The position numbers and the translations under genes were made by a program. The notes below the pieces were generated by a model that was not told the DNA's origin, made no database searches, and was given only the letters and a program-made list of their open reading frames with translations. Shown in pieces: positions 1-6,784 of a DNA stretch of 64,000 nucleotides; the first letter of the stretch is position 1, and each line of letters starts with the position of its first letter. The DNA is from DAOUAE01 sp034433795 (lineage in GTDB: Bacteria; Chloroflexota; UBA6077; FW602-bin22; DAOUAE01), in contig DAOUAE010000050.1 of assembly GCA_034433795.1 (NCBI GenBank), positions 1 through 64,000 on the forward strand, given 5' to 3'.

Positions 1-1
1 G

Positions 2-208
2 GGGGAGTTGGCGAGGGTCTGGCTGCGGCTTTCCGAGGAGTGGGGCCGATACACCCTGGACCGGCGGGTCTGGGGGGTGCCTGCCACCAACAACCGGGTG
101 GCGCAGGCCATCGGGCGGTTCCGGTGGCGGGCCCGGGGGATGCGGGGGATCAAGACCTGGGCAGGGGGGGAAGCGGCGCTGCTTCTCTCCCACCTCCGGG
201 TGGTGTGA
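2..208 (+). CDS. transposase, C-terminal fragment (cut by window edge)
   Basis: The frame is open to the left edge and ends at a stop at 208, giving 68 residues. The segment TNNRVAQAIGRFRWRARGMR followed by a GIKTW stretch resembles the C-terminal 'TNN..E.AIGR.K.R.R..RG.K' block of DDE transposases found in insertion sequences of thermophilic Chloroflexota; this is recognition by pattern, not by alignment. The catalytic core lies outside the window, so the IS family and integrity cannot be judged. It is the only mobile-element trace in the window and marks a likely IS end between about 209 and 290. Confidence 0.6.
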   Translation, partial: GELARVWLRLSEEWGRYTLDRRVWGVPATNNRVAQAIGRFRWRARGMRGIKTWAGGEAALLLSHLRVV

Positions 209-521
209 GGCGGGAGGGCCTGGAAGGGACGGCCGCGGGAGAGCCCTTTCCCCAAACTCACCCACCGTCCGTGTGACAGTGCCCGGAGCGGGAGTTTCCT
301 TGACAGCCTGGCCAGGGGCCGGGTATGATTACCATGGTGCCTGGTCGCGCTGCGATCGGGCCCGGGTAAGGGCGGTCGTGCTGGTCCGGCAGAGGCTGTC
401 GGGAGCCGCGACTGCGAGCCAGCGATGTGTACGGTGGGCCAGACGATGAATGGACGCGCCGCCGGGTGACCGGCCCGGTTGCCCGGTGTGGTGGTGTCCG
501 TTCTTTGTTTTTAAGGAGCAG
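209..521. other. intergenic region: IS end plus glmU promoter and long leader
   Basis: There is no convincing gene in this 313-base gap. It holds the end of the transposase unit, the promoter at 300-329 and about 185 bases of GC-rich transcribed leader before glmU. The leader contains several short complementary GC blocks but no riboswitch class that I recognise. Short open frames here have no SD and look random. Confidence 0.5.
300..329 (+). promoter_or_regulatory. promoter of glmU operon
   Basis: TTGACA (300-305), 18-base spacer, TATGAT (324-329). This is a near-consensus housekeeping promoter. The predicted start of transcription is near 336, leaving an unusually long leader of about 185 bases. 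Confidence 0.75.
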
Positions 522-1934
522 ATGGTGGAAAGACTCGGGGTGGTCGTCCTGGCGGCGGGTCAGGGGCAGCGGATGCGCTCGCGGTGTCCAAAGATCCTGC
601 ACCCGGTCGCCGGTCGGCCTATGGTCGCTTATGTGCTTGAGGCGGCCCGGGCTCTGGCGCCGCAGCGCCTGGTCGTGGTGGCCAGTCCGCACACCCGCGA
701 GCCTATGCGGCGACTCTGCGCCCCGACGGTAGCCATCGTTCTGCAGGAAACGCCCCGGGGCACCGGCGATGCCGTTCGGCAGGCGGCGCCGGCCCTGCAG
801 GGCGTGGAGACTGTTCTGGTCCTCTATGGGGACAGTCCGCTCATCCGGCCCGAGACCCTGAGCGCGCTGCTGGCCCAGCATCGGGCGAGCGGCGGGGTGG
901 TGACCCTGCTGACGGCCGTGCTCGACGACCCCACCGGCTATGGGCGGGTCCTGCGCGGACCCGCCGGCGCCGTGCTCGGGGTGGTCGAGGAGACCGAAGC
1001 GACCCCGGACCAGCGGGCGATCGGCGAGGTGAACACCGGTTTCTGCTGCTTCCGGGCCGACTGGCTCTGGACGGCCCTCCCCCGTCTGCGGCCGCATCCG
1101 ACCGGTGAGTACTATCTCACCGACCTGGTCGGGCTGGCGGTGCAGGACGGCCAGTCGGTGGCGGCGCTGGTGGCGCCGGACCCGGCCGAGGTGCGCGGGA
1201 TCAACGACCGGGTCGAACTGGCGGCCGCCGAGCGCCGGCTGCGCGACCGGGTCCGGCTGGCGCTGATGCGCCAGGGGGTGACGCTTGTCGACCCGGCCTC
1301 GACCTTTATCGACAGCACGGTCACCATCGGGCCGGACACGGTCGTCTACCCCTTCACGATCATCGAGGGGGAGACGGTCATCGGGGCCGGCTGCCGGATC
1401 GGACCGGGCAGCCACATCGTCGCCTCGCGCATCGGCGACGGCTGCGCGGTCGTTCACTCCGTGGTCGAAGAGGCCACGCTGGAAGAGAATGTGCGGGTGG
1501 GCCCGTTTGCCCATCTGCGACCGGGCACCTATCTGGAACGGGAGGTTGTGGTCGGCAACTACGCCGAGGTCAAAAACGCCCGGGTCGGGCGGGCGAGCAA
1601 AATCCAGCACTTCAGTTACACGGGGGATGCGACGATCGGGGCCCGCGTCAATATTGGCGCCGGGACCATCACCTGTAACTTCAACAGCGAGACCGGCGAG
1701 AAACACCGGACGACGGTGGGTGATGACGCGGCGTTGGGCAGCGATACGCTGCTCGTGGCCCCGGTCGCGGTCGGGCCGGGGGCGATGACCGGCGCCGGCG
1801 CGGTGGTGACCCGCGATGTGCCGGCCGGGCACCTGGCGCTGGGCGTCCCGGCGCGGGTGGTTCGACCGGTGCGCCGGCGGCCGCCGGCTGACGCCTCTGG
1901 CTCCCCTGAGGAGGGGACACCGAAACCTTGCTAG
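522..1934 (+). CDS. glmU: bifunctional GlmU: UDP-GlcNAc pyrophosphorylase / GlcN-1-P acetyltransferase
   Basis: Makes UDP-N-acetylglucosamine for peptidoglycan and other envelope glycans in the cytoplasm. The 470-residue protein has an N-terminal nucleotidyltransferase domain (about 1-230), with a VLAAGQGQRM signature followed by CPK, and a C-terminal left-handed beta-helix (about 250-450) of hexapeptide repeats. The helix carries the acetyltransferase segment with LRPGTYL, KNARVGRASK, FSYTGDA and NIGAGTITCNF. The usual LAAGxGTRM has Gln in place of Thr. The start is ATG 522 with AAGGAG at 513-518; an open frame upstream to 450 has no SD. The length is typical of GlmU. It is first gene of an operon and overlaps the next gene by 7 bases. 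Confidence 0.96.
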   Translation: MVERLGVVVLAAGQGQRMRSRCPKILHPVAGRPMVAYVLEAARALAPQRLVVVASPHTREPMRRLCAPTVAIVLQETPRGTGDAVRQAAPALQGVETVLVLYGDSPLIRPETLSALLAQHRASGGVVTLLTAVLDDPTGYGRVLRGPAGAVLGVVEETEATPDQRAIGEVNTGFCCFRADWLWTALPRLRPHPTGEYYLTDLVGLAVQDGQSVAALVAPDPAEVRGINDRVELAAAERRLRDRVRLALMRQGVTLVDPASTFIDSTVTIGPDTVVYPFTIIEGETVIGAGCRIGPGSHIVASRIGDGCAVVHSVVEEATLEENVRVGPFAHLRPGTYLEREVVVGNYAEVKNARVGRASKIQHFSYTGDATIGARVNIGAGTITCNFNSETGEKHRTTVGDDAALGSDTLLVAPVAVGPGAMTGAGAVVTRDVPAGHLALGVPARVVRPVRRRPPADASGSPEEGTPKPC

Positions 1935-3199
1935 ATCCTGATAGTCAGACCCTGTTGTGGGTCGGTCTGGTCAACGCCCTGGCGCTTTTGCTTGGCGCCA
2001 GTGCGGCGATGGCTGAGGCCGCCCTCGCGGGCCTCAGCCGGGCGCGTCTTCACCGTCTGGTCGAGCAGGGGCTGCACCGTTACCGCGTGCTCCTGCCGTT
2101 CGTCGAACACCCCAGCCGCTATCAGACCGCCCTGGTGCTGCTGCGCGTGGCGGCGGTCGTCCTGGCCACAGCGCTGGTCGCCGGGGTGCTGTCCAACGGG
2201 TTGTTCCTGCTGACGCTCGTTTTCTTCTTCGCGCTGGCGGAGACTGTGCCGCGCCGGCTGGTGACCGGCCGGGCGGAAGAGGTGGCTCTGGCGGCGGCGG
2301 TTCCTCTGCTGGTTTGCGCCACGCTCCTGGGCCCCTTCATCCGTCTCCTGGAGCTGGCGCGGGGGGCCAGCCGTCTGTCCGGGCCGGCTCCGAACGGCCG
2401 GAACGGGGAGGTGCGCGAAGAGGCCGCCGACGGGCCGGTGGTGGTGACGGTCGGCGAGGAGCAGCATGTGGTGGCCGAGGAAGAGGGCGAGATGATCCAC
2501 AGCATCGTCGAGCTGGAGGAGAAGACGGTCCGCCAGATTATGGTGCCCCGGACCGATATCATCGCTCTCCCGGCCACAGCTACTCTCCTCGAGGCCATCG
2601 ACCGGGTGATCGCCCACGGCTACTCACGCCTACCGGTGTACGAGGGAACGGTCGATAATATTATCGGCATCCTCTACGCCAAAGATCTCTTCCGCGCCGT
2701 CCGGAGTGGACAGACCGGCGAGAGCGTTCGCCACTTCCTGCGGCCGGCCTACTTCATTCCGGAATCGAAGCGGGTAGACGAGCTGCTGCACGAGATGCAG
2801 CAGAAGCGCATCCATATCGCCATCGTGGTCGATGAGTACGGCGGGACGGCGGGGCTGGTGACCATCGAGGACCTGCTGGAGGAGATCGTCGGTGAGATCG
2901 AGGACGAGTATGACCGGGGCAAGCAGGCGGTGATCTGGGTCAGTCCGGATGAGGTCATTGTGGACGGGACCATGACCATCGACGATGTCAACGACCTGCT
3001 CGGTCTGCACCTGGTCGGCGAGGAGGTGGATCGCATCGGCGGGCTGGTCCTGGAGCGACTCGGCGCCCTTCCCAGCGTCGGCGACCAGGTGGAACTGAAC
3101 GGCGCCCGCCTCAGCGTCGTCGCCACCGACGGGCGGCGGGTCAGGCAGGTGCGGGTGACCCGCCTGGCCGCGCCCGAGACCCAGGGGGCCGCCGAGTGA
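1928..3199 (+). CDS. CBS-domain hemolysin/CorC-family membrane protein
   Basis: The 423-residue protein has an N-terminal membrane region (about 5-145, three or four hydrophobic segments, DUF21/CNNM-like). A CBS pair follows (about 190-325; IMVPRTDI begins the first CBS, and VDEYGGTAGLVTIEDLLEEI is the classic signature of the second). A C-terminal CorC_HlyC (FAD-like) domain occupies about 335-415. Members of this family are linked to Mg2+/Co2+ efflux or resistance; no haemolysin activity should be assumed. The TTG start at 1928 lies inside the end of glmU and is preceded by GAGGAGGG near 1909-1916. Its stop overlaps the cdd start by 4 bases, so it is translationally coupled on both sides. 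Confidence 0.88.
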   Translation: MLDPDSQTLLWVGLVNALALLLGASAAMAEAALAGLSRARLHRLVEQGLHRYRVLLPFVEHPSRYQTALVLLRVAAVVLATALVAGVLSNGLFLLTLVFFFALAETVPRRLVTGRAEEVALAAAVPLLVCATLLGPFIRLLELARGASRLSGPAPNGRNGEVREEAADGPVVVTVGEEQHVVAEEEGEMIHSIVELEEKTVRQIMVPRTDIIALPATATLLEAIDRVIAHGYSRLPVYEGTVDNIIGILYAKDLFRAVRSGQTGESVRHFLRPAYFIPESKRVDELLHEMQQKRIHIAIVVDEYGGTAGLVTIEDLLEEIVGEIEDEYDRGKQAVIWVSPDEVIVDGTMTIDDVNDLLGLHLVGEEVDRIGGLVLERLGALPSVGDQVELNGARLSVVATDGRRVRQVRVTRLAAPETQGAAE

Positions 3200-3624
3200 C
3201 CGCCCCTGACCTCGCGCGCCTGCTGGCCGCCGCCCAGGCCGTCCGCCACCGGGCCTACGCCCCCTATTCCGGGTTCGCGGTCGGCGCGGCTCTGCTGACC
3301 GCCAGCGGAGCCATCTTCACCGGCTGTAACGTCGAGAACGCCTCCTACGGGCTCACGCTCTGCGCCGAGCGGGTGGCCGTCGGCCAGGCGGTGGCCGCTG
3401 GGGAACGGGCGTTTGTGGCCCTGCTGGTCCTGGCCGAGACCGCCGACCCCTGCTGGCCGTGCGGGGCCTGCCGGCAGGTGCTCTACGAGTTCGCCCCCGA
3501 CCTCCAGGTCCTCGCCGCCAATCCCGACGGGGTACTGGCCGCGCAGACGTTGTCGAGCCTGCTGCCAGCCGCTTTCACGGCCACCACGCTGGCCAGCCGG
3601 CGCCGGACAGAGCAGGGGCGATGA
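3196..3624 (+). CDS. cdd: cytidine deaminase
   Basis: Deaminates cytidine and deoxycytidine to uridine forms in pyrimidine salvage. The 142 residues match the homotetrameric Cdd family in size. YAPYSGFAVGAAL and GCNVENASYG form the N-terminal signature, CAE carries the catalytic Glu with a zinc Cys, and PCWPCGACRQ supplies the other two zinc cysteines. The GTG start overlaps the previous stop (GTGA, 3196-3199), and the end overlaps the next ATG (ATGA, 3621-3624). The C-terminal extension (ASRRRTEQGR) is unremarkable. Confidence 0.94.
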   Translation: MTAPDLARLLAAAQAVRHRAYAPYSGFAVGAALLTASGAIFTGCNVENASYGLTLCAERVAVGQAVAAGERAFVALLVLAETADPCWPCGACRQVLYEFAPDLQVLAANPDGVLAAQTLSSLLPAAFTATTLASRRRTEQGR

Positions 3625-3887
3625 GCCAGCGGTTTGTGCTGATGAAAGTGTCGCGCACCGGACTGGCCTGGTACCGGCTGACGCCGGAGGAGGTCGACCG
3701 TCTGCAGGCAGCCGCCCGGGCGGGTCACGCGCTGGTCTCGGCCCTGGTCTTTCGTGACTTCCTCCGCAAGCGCCAGCCGTATAAACTGCACCCGAAACCA
3801 TGGGACGGCCGGGTGCCGGGTGTCTTCCTGTACCTCTTCCGCGAGGATGAGAGCGGAGGACTGCACCTGGTCGAACAACTCTGGTAG
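3621..3887 (+). CDS. small uncharacterised protein (88 aa)
   Basis: I do not recognise a family. The protein is small, soluble-looking, basic and aromatic (MSQRFVLMKVSRTGLAWYRL at the N-terminus, a KRQPYKLHPKPWDG stretch in the middle). It has no membrane segment, no cysteine and no repeat. It is coupled to cdd through an ATGA overlap and is followed 13 bases later by the TIM-barrel gene. The tight coupling and codon use like its neighbours argue that it is a real gene. Confidence 0.7.
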   Translation: MSQRFVLMKVSRTGLAWYRLTPEEVDRLQAAARAGHALVSALVFRDFLRKRQPYKLHPKPWDGRVPGVFLYLFREDESGGLHLVEQLW

Positions 3888-3900
3888 GGAAGGAGCCACA

Positions 3901-4776
3901 ATGCGCCTGGGCTTGAGCGGGGGACCTCTGCCCCGGCGGGCCGCCGATATCACGCCGGCTCTGGCCCGTGAGGTACGCGCGCTCGGTTTCACCGGCGTCA
4001 CCCTGCACCTTCTCGATGAAGACCCCTTCGCCCTGGGCCCGGAGACCTGCGCCCGGATCCGGGAGACCTTCGCCCTGGCCGGTGTCCGGGTGGTCCACTC
4101 CAGCGGCTGGATGCCCTGCCTCATCCATCCGGACGAGACGGTGCGCCGCCGGGGCCTCGAACGCCTCCAGCAGGCCTGCCGCGTCGCCCGCTGGCTGGGG
4201 GCCGAAGGGGTGCTGACCGGCTGTGGCAGCCTCAATCCGGCTGGGGGGTACGCTCCCCATCCCTTCAACTACAGCCGTCAGGCTTTCGACCTCCTGGTCA
4301 GCAGTCTGCGGGCGGCCGCGCCCGTGGCCGAGGACAACGGCGTCCAGATCGTTCTGGAGAGCCATGTCCTGACCACTCTGCGCTCGCCCCAGCAGACGGC
4401 GGCCGTGATCCGGGCGGTCGACTCGCCGGCGGTGCGGGCGAATTTCGATCTGGTGAACTATCTCACCCTGGAGACGGTCTACGCCCCCGCCCTGGCCCTT
4501 GACCAGGCCCTGCTCTTTCTGGCACCGTACGTGGTCAGCGCTCACCTTAAGGATGTGCGCGTCGAGCCGGGGCTGGTCACCCATATCGTCGAGGCGGCAC
4601 CGGGCGAGGGAGTCTTCGATCTGGGACTGGTGCTGCAGCGGCTGGCGCCATTCCTGGCGGGACGGTACATGTTCATCGAGCACCTGCCCGCCGAAAAGGT
4701 GCCAGCGGCGGTCCAGGCCGTCCGGCAGGTGGCGGCGGCCGTGGGCCTGGTCTTCGAGTCCGATGGGGAGGAGTAG
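3901..4776 (+). CDS. sugar phosphate isomerase/epimerase-like TIM-barrel protein
   Basis: The 291 residues fit the xylose-isomerase-like (AP_endonuc_2) fold. VTLHLLDED, GAEGVLTGCGS, IVLESH, VRANFDLVNYL, VSAHLKDV and FIEHL fall at the places where beta-strands carry metal-binding His/Glu/Asp residues in this superfamily. The substrate cannot be told from sequence; relatives isomerise or epimerise keto-sugars or sugar acids. The start is ATG 3901 with AAGGAG eight bases upstream. The gamma-carbonic-anhydrase-like gene begins 1 base after its stop. Confidence 0.82.
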   Translation: MRLGLSGGPLPRRAADITPALAREVRALGFTGVTLHLLDEDPFALGPETCARIRETFALAGVRVVHSSGWMPCLIHPDETVRRRGLERLQQACRVARWLGAEGVLTGCGSLNPAGGYAPHPFNYSRQAFDLLVSSLRAAAPVAEDNGVQIVLESHVLTTLRSPQQTAAVIRAVDSPAVRANFDLVNYLTLETVYAPALALDQALLFLAPYVVSAHLKDVRVEPGLVTHIVEAAPGEGVFDLGLVLQRLAPFLAGRYMFIEHLPAEKVPAAVQAVRQVAAAVGLVFESDGEE

Positions 4777-4777
4777 C

Positions 4778-5308
4778 ATGATCCTCGCATTCGCCGGCAA
4801 GCGGCCGCGCCTGGCGCCCGAAGTCTTCATCGCCCCCGGCGCCCATCTCATCGGCGAGGTACACCTGGCCGAGGGTGTCAGTGTCTGGTTCAACGCCGTG
4901 CTGCGGGCCGATCACGAGCCGATCCGGGTGGGTCGCTACACCAACATCCAGGACAACTGCACCATCCACATCGACCCTGGCTCTCCGACGGTGATCGGCG
5001 AGTACGTGACCATCGGCCACGGGGCCATCGTTCACGCGGCCACGGTCGAAGACTGCGTGCTCATCGGCATGCACGCCACCGTTCTGAGCCGGGCGGTGAT
5101 CGGGCGGAACAGTATCATCGGGGCCGGGGCGCTGGTGACCGAGGGCGCGGTCATCCCCGAGGGATCGCTCGTCCTGGGCGTGCCGGGCCGGGTGGTCCGG
5201 GCGCTGCGGCCCGAGGAGATCGCCGGCCTCCGGGAGCACGCCCGTCGCTACTACGAACTGGCCTGTCTCTACCGGGGCGCCACCCCCGTCCCGGCTGAGC
5301 CCGCCTGA
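4778..5308 (+). CDS. gamma-carbonic-anhydrase-like hexapeptide-repeat protein
   Basis: The 176 residues form a left-handed beta-helix protein of the gamma-CA/YrdA/PaaY type. It has HLIGEVHLAEGVSVWFNAVL followed by RAD, then NIQDNCTIHID, TIGHGAIVHAATVEDCVLIG and GALVTEGAVIPEGSLVLGVP. The three expected zinc histidines are visible (TIH, then GH and VH five residues apart). Carbonic anhydrase activity is plausible but often undetectable in this family. The start is ATG 4778 with GGGGAGGAG upstream. It is the last gene of the glmU operon as read here. Confidence 0.88.
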   Translation: MILAFAGKRPRLAPEVFIAPGAHLIGEVHLAEGVSVWFNAVLRADHEPIRVGRYTNIQDNCTIHIDPGSPTVIGEYVTIGHGAIVHAATVEDCVLIGMHATVLSRAVIGRNSIIGAGALVTEGAVIPEGSLVLGVPGRVVRALRPEEIAGLREHARRYYELACLYRGATPVPAEPA

Positions 5309-5506
5309 GACGCGCAGGCGCCGGGACGGGCCCGGCGCGCCGTTCGGAGGCCACCGGGGAGGAGTCGCTGACCTCCTCCGGAACAGGCGCCGGAAGGGCG
5401 CGGGGGCGTTTCGGGGCGTGAGGCCACGGGCGGAGACCCCCCTTGTGGGGTCCCCGGCTCGCCTCTATAATGGCGAGCTGAAAGATGTTGCGGCGGAGGA
5501 GTAGCG
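5309..5506. other. intergenic: hairpins and promoter before the peroxiredoxin gene
   Basis: Contains a GGAGGAG/CTCCTCC hairpin (about 5360-5382) that could end the glmU operon, although it has no T-tract. A second short inverted repeat, GACCCC/GGGGTC (about 5435-5451), covers the -35 region of the promoter at 5443-5471. No gene is seen. Confidence 0.45.
5443..5471 (+). promoter_or_regulatory. promoter of peroxiredoxin gene
   Basis: TTGTGG (5443-5448), 17-base spacer, perfect TATAAT (5466-5471). The inferred transcript start near 5478 leaves a leader of about 29 bases with GGCGGAGGAG before ATG 5507. The GACCCC/GGGGTC inverted repeat overlaps the -35 box and could be an operator. Confidence 0.75.
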
Positions 5507-6028
5507 ATGGAGGCCGCCCCGCCGGCGGTCGGTCAGCCGGCCCCCGACTTCACGCTCCCGCGCACACCCGAGGGGACCCTCGCGCTCCGTGACCTGCGGG
5601 GACGCGCGGTGCTGCTGGCCTTTTACGTCTTCGACTTCAGCCCCGGCTGAACACACGAACTGACCTCCTTGAAGGAGGACTACCCTCGCCTGGCGGCCCA
5701 GGGAGCCGAGGTCGTCGCCATCAGCGTTGACCACATCTGGGCTCACCGGGCCTTCGCCGAGCATCTGGGCGGACTGCCCTTCCCGCTCCTGGCCGACTGG
5801 GACAAAAGCGTCACCCGCCGCTACGGTCTGCTCGACCCCGAGCGCGGAGCCGCCCGTCGGGCCCTCTTCGTGCTGGATCGCGAGGGGATCATCCGCTGGC
5901 AGAACACCGCCTTCAACTGGCGCGATCCCCAGCAGTACGCGGAGGCGCTGGCGGCCCTGGCGGCGCTGCTCTCAGGCGAGCCGTCGCAGTCTCCAGAGGG
6001 AGGAGAGCCATGGCACAGGACCTTGTGA
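5507..6028 (+). CDS. peroxiredoxin with in-frame TGA at the catalytic position (probable selenoprotein)
   Basis: Read through TGA 5648-5650, the frame encodes a 173-residue AhpC/TSA-type peroxiredoxin. It has GQPAPDFTLP near the N-terminus, then FYVFDFSPG-U-THEL, with U48 exactly where the peroxidatic Cys of the PxxxT/SxxC motif sits. The later block RRALFVLDREG carries the conserved Arg (about R118). The protein has no cysteine at all, so the TGA codon is the only possible redox residue. Codon bias and homology continue unbroken on both sides, which argues against decay. ATG 5507 has a good SD (GGAGGAG, 5494-5500). A hairpin at 5664-5678 lies at SECIS distance. The end overlaps the UPF0173 gene by 19 bases. 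Selenocysteine is an inference: no sel genes are in the window. Confidence 0.85.
5651..5680 (+). promoter_or_regulatory. candidate bacterial SECIS hairpin
   Basis: Directly 3' of the in-frame TGA, CCTCCT (5664-5669) pairs perfectly with AGGAGG (5673-5678) around a UGA triloop. G5671 lies in the loop, 21 bases after the TGA. Bacterial SECIS elements lie just downstream of the UGA and present a G (and U) in a small apical loop at about this distance. The 3' arm also looks like an SD, but no start codon follows at a usable spacing. Confidence 0.55.
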
Positions 6029-6744
6029 TCACCTGGTTGGGCCACGCGACCTTTCTCCTGAAGACCCCGGGCGGTAAGACTGTCCTCATCGACCCCTGGG
6101 TGATGGGCAATCCGGCCTGCCCGGACGACCGCAAGACCATCGACGCCCTGGATGTGATGCTCTGCACCCACGGGCACTTCGACCATATCGGCGACGCCGT
6201 GGCCATCGCCCGCCGGGCCCGGCCCAAGGCGGTGGTCGGCATCTTCGAACTCTGTCACTGGCTGGAACGGAAAGGGGTCGAGAACACCCGGCCGATGAAC
6301 AAGGGCGGCAGCCAGCGGGTTGAGGGACTGCGGGTGACGATGGTCCACGCCGACCACAGCTGCGGCATCCTCGATGGCGATCAGATCGTCTACGGGGGCG
6401 AGGCGGTCGGCTATATCCTCGAGGTCGAGGATGGCCGGCGCCTCTATCACGCCGGCGACACTGCCCTGTTCGGCGATATGCGCCTCATCGGCGAGCTCTA
6501 CCGGCCGGACCTGGCGATGCTACCCATCGGCGACCTCTTCACCATGTCGCCGGAGGAGGCCGCCCAGGCGATCCGCCTGCTCGGCGTCAAGCGGGTCATC
6601 CCTATGCACTACGGCACCTTCCCGGTCCTGACCGGGACGCCGGAGCGCCTCAAGGAGCTGACCCGCGATCTCCCGGACCTGGAGATCATCGTCCTCCGGC
6701 CCGGCCAGTCGCTGGTCTACGGCGCCACCCTGACCTACGCCTGA
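6010..6744 (+). CDS. UPF0173-type metal-dependent hydrolase
   Basis: The 244-residue metallo-beta-lactamase-fold protein has TWLGHATFLL, the metal-binding THGHFDHIGD motif, VMLCTHGH, MVHADHS, LYHAGDTALF and VIPMHYGTFP. All are in the order typical of the UPF0173 (UlaG-related) family. Family members are presumed hydrolases of small esters or lactones, and the natural substrate is unknown. ATG 6010 has GGGAGGAG at 5998-6005, inside the end of the peroxiredoxin gene, so the two are co-expressed. It ends within the outer arm of a convergent hairpin. Confidence 0.9.
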   Translation: MAQDLVITWLGHATFLLKTPGGKTVLIDPWVMGNPACPDDRKTIDALDVMLCTHGHFDHIGDAVAIARRARPKAVVGIFELCHWLERKGVENTRPMNKGGSQRVEGLRVTMVHADHSCGILDGDQIVYGGEAVGYILEVEDGRRLYHAGDTALFGDMRLIGELYRPDLAMLPIGDLFTMSPEEAAQAIRLLGVKRVIPMHYGTFPVLTGTPERLKELTRDLPDLEIIVLRPGQSLVYGATLTYA

Positions 6745-6784
6745 GCCCTCCCCGCACCGGGCGGACGCCCGCCCGGCGGGCTCA
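6742..6784. terminator. nested convergent hairpin (putative bidirectional terminator)
   Basis: Inner stem CCGGGCGG (6757-6764) / CCGCCCGG (6769-6776) with loop ACGC. Outer arms TGAGCC (6742-6747) and GGCTCA (6779-6784) contain the stop codons of the two convergent genes. No T-tract is present, so pausing or Rho assistance is likely needed. Confidence 0.5.

Noticed and set aside
5669..6028. Separate short peroxiredoxin-like gene starting at TTG 5669
   Set aside because: It would lack the catalytic motif and N-terminal strand. The frame, promoter, SD and homology begin at 5507, so TGA read-through is the better explanation than two genes or a truncated one.
5507..6028. Peroxiredoxin as a pseudogene or sequencing error
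   Set aside because: The only interruption falls precisely on the catalytic codon, is TGA, and the protein is otherwise Cys-free and intact; chance placement is improbable, although resequencing remains a valid test.
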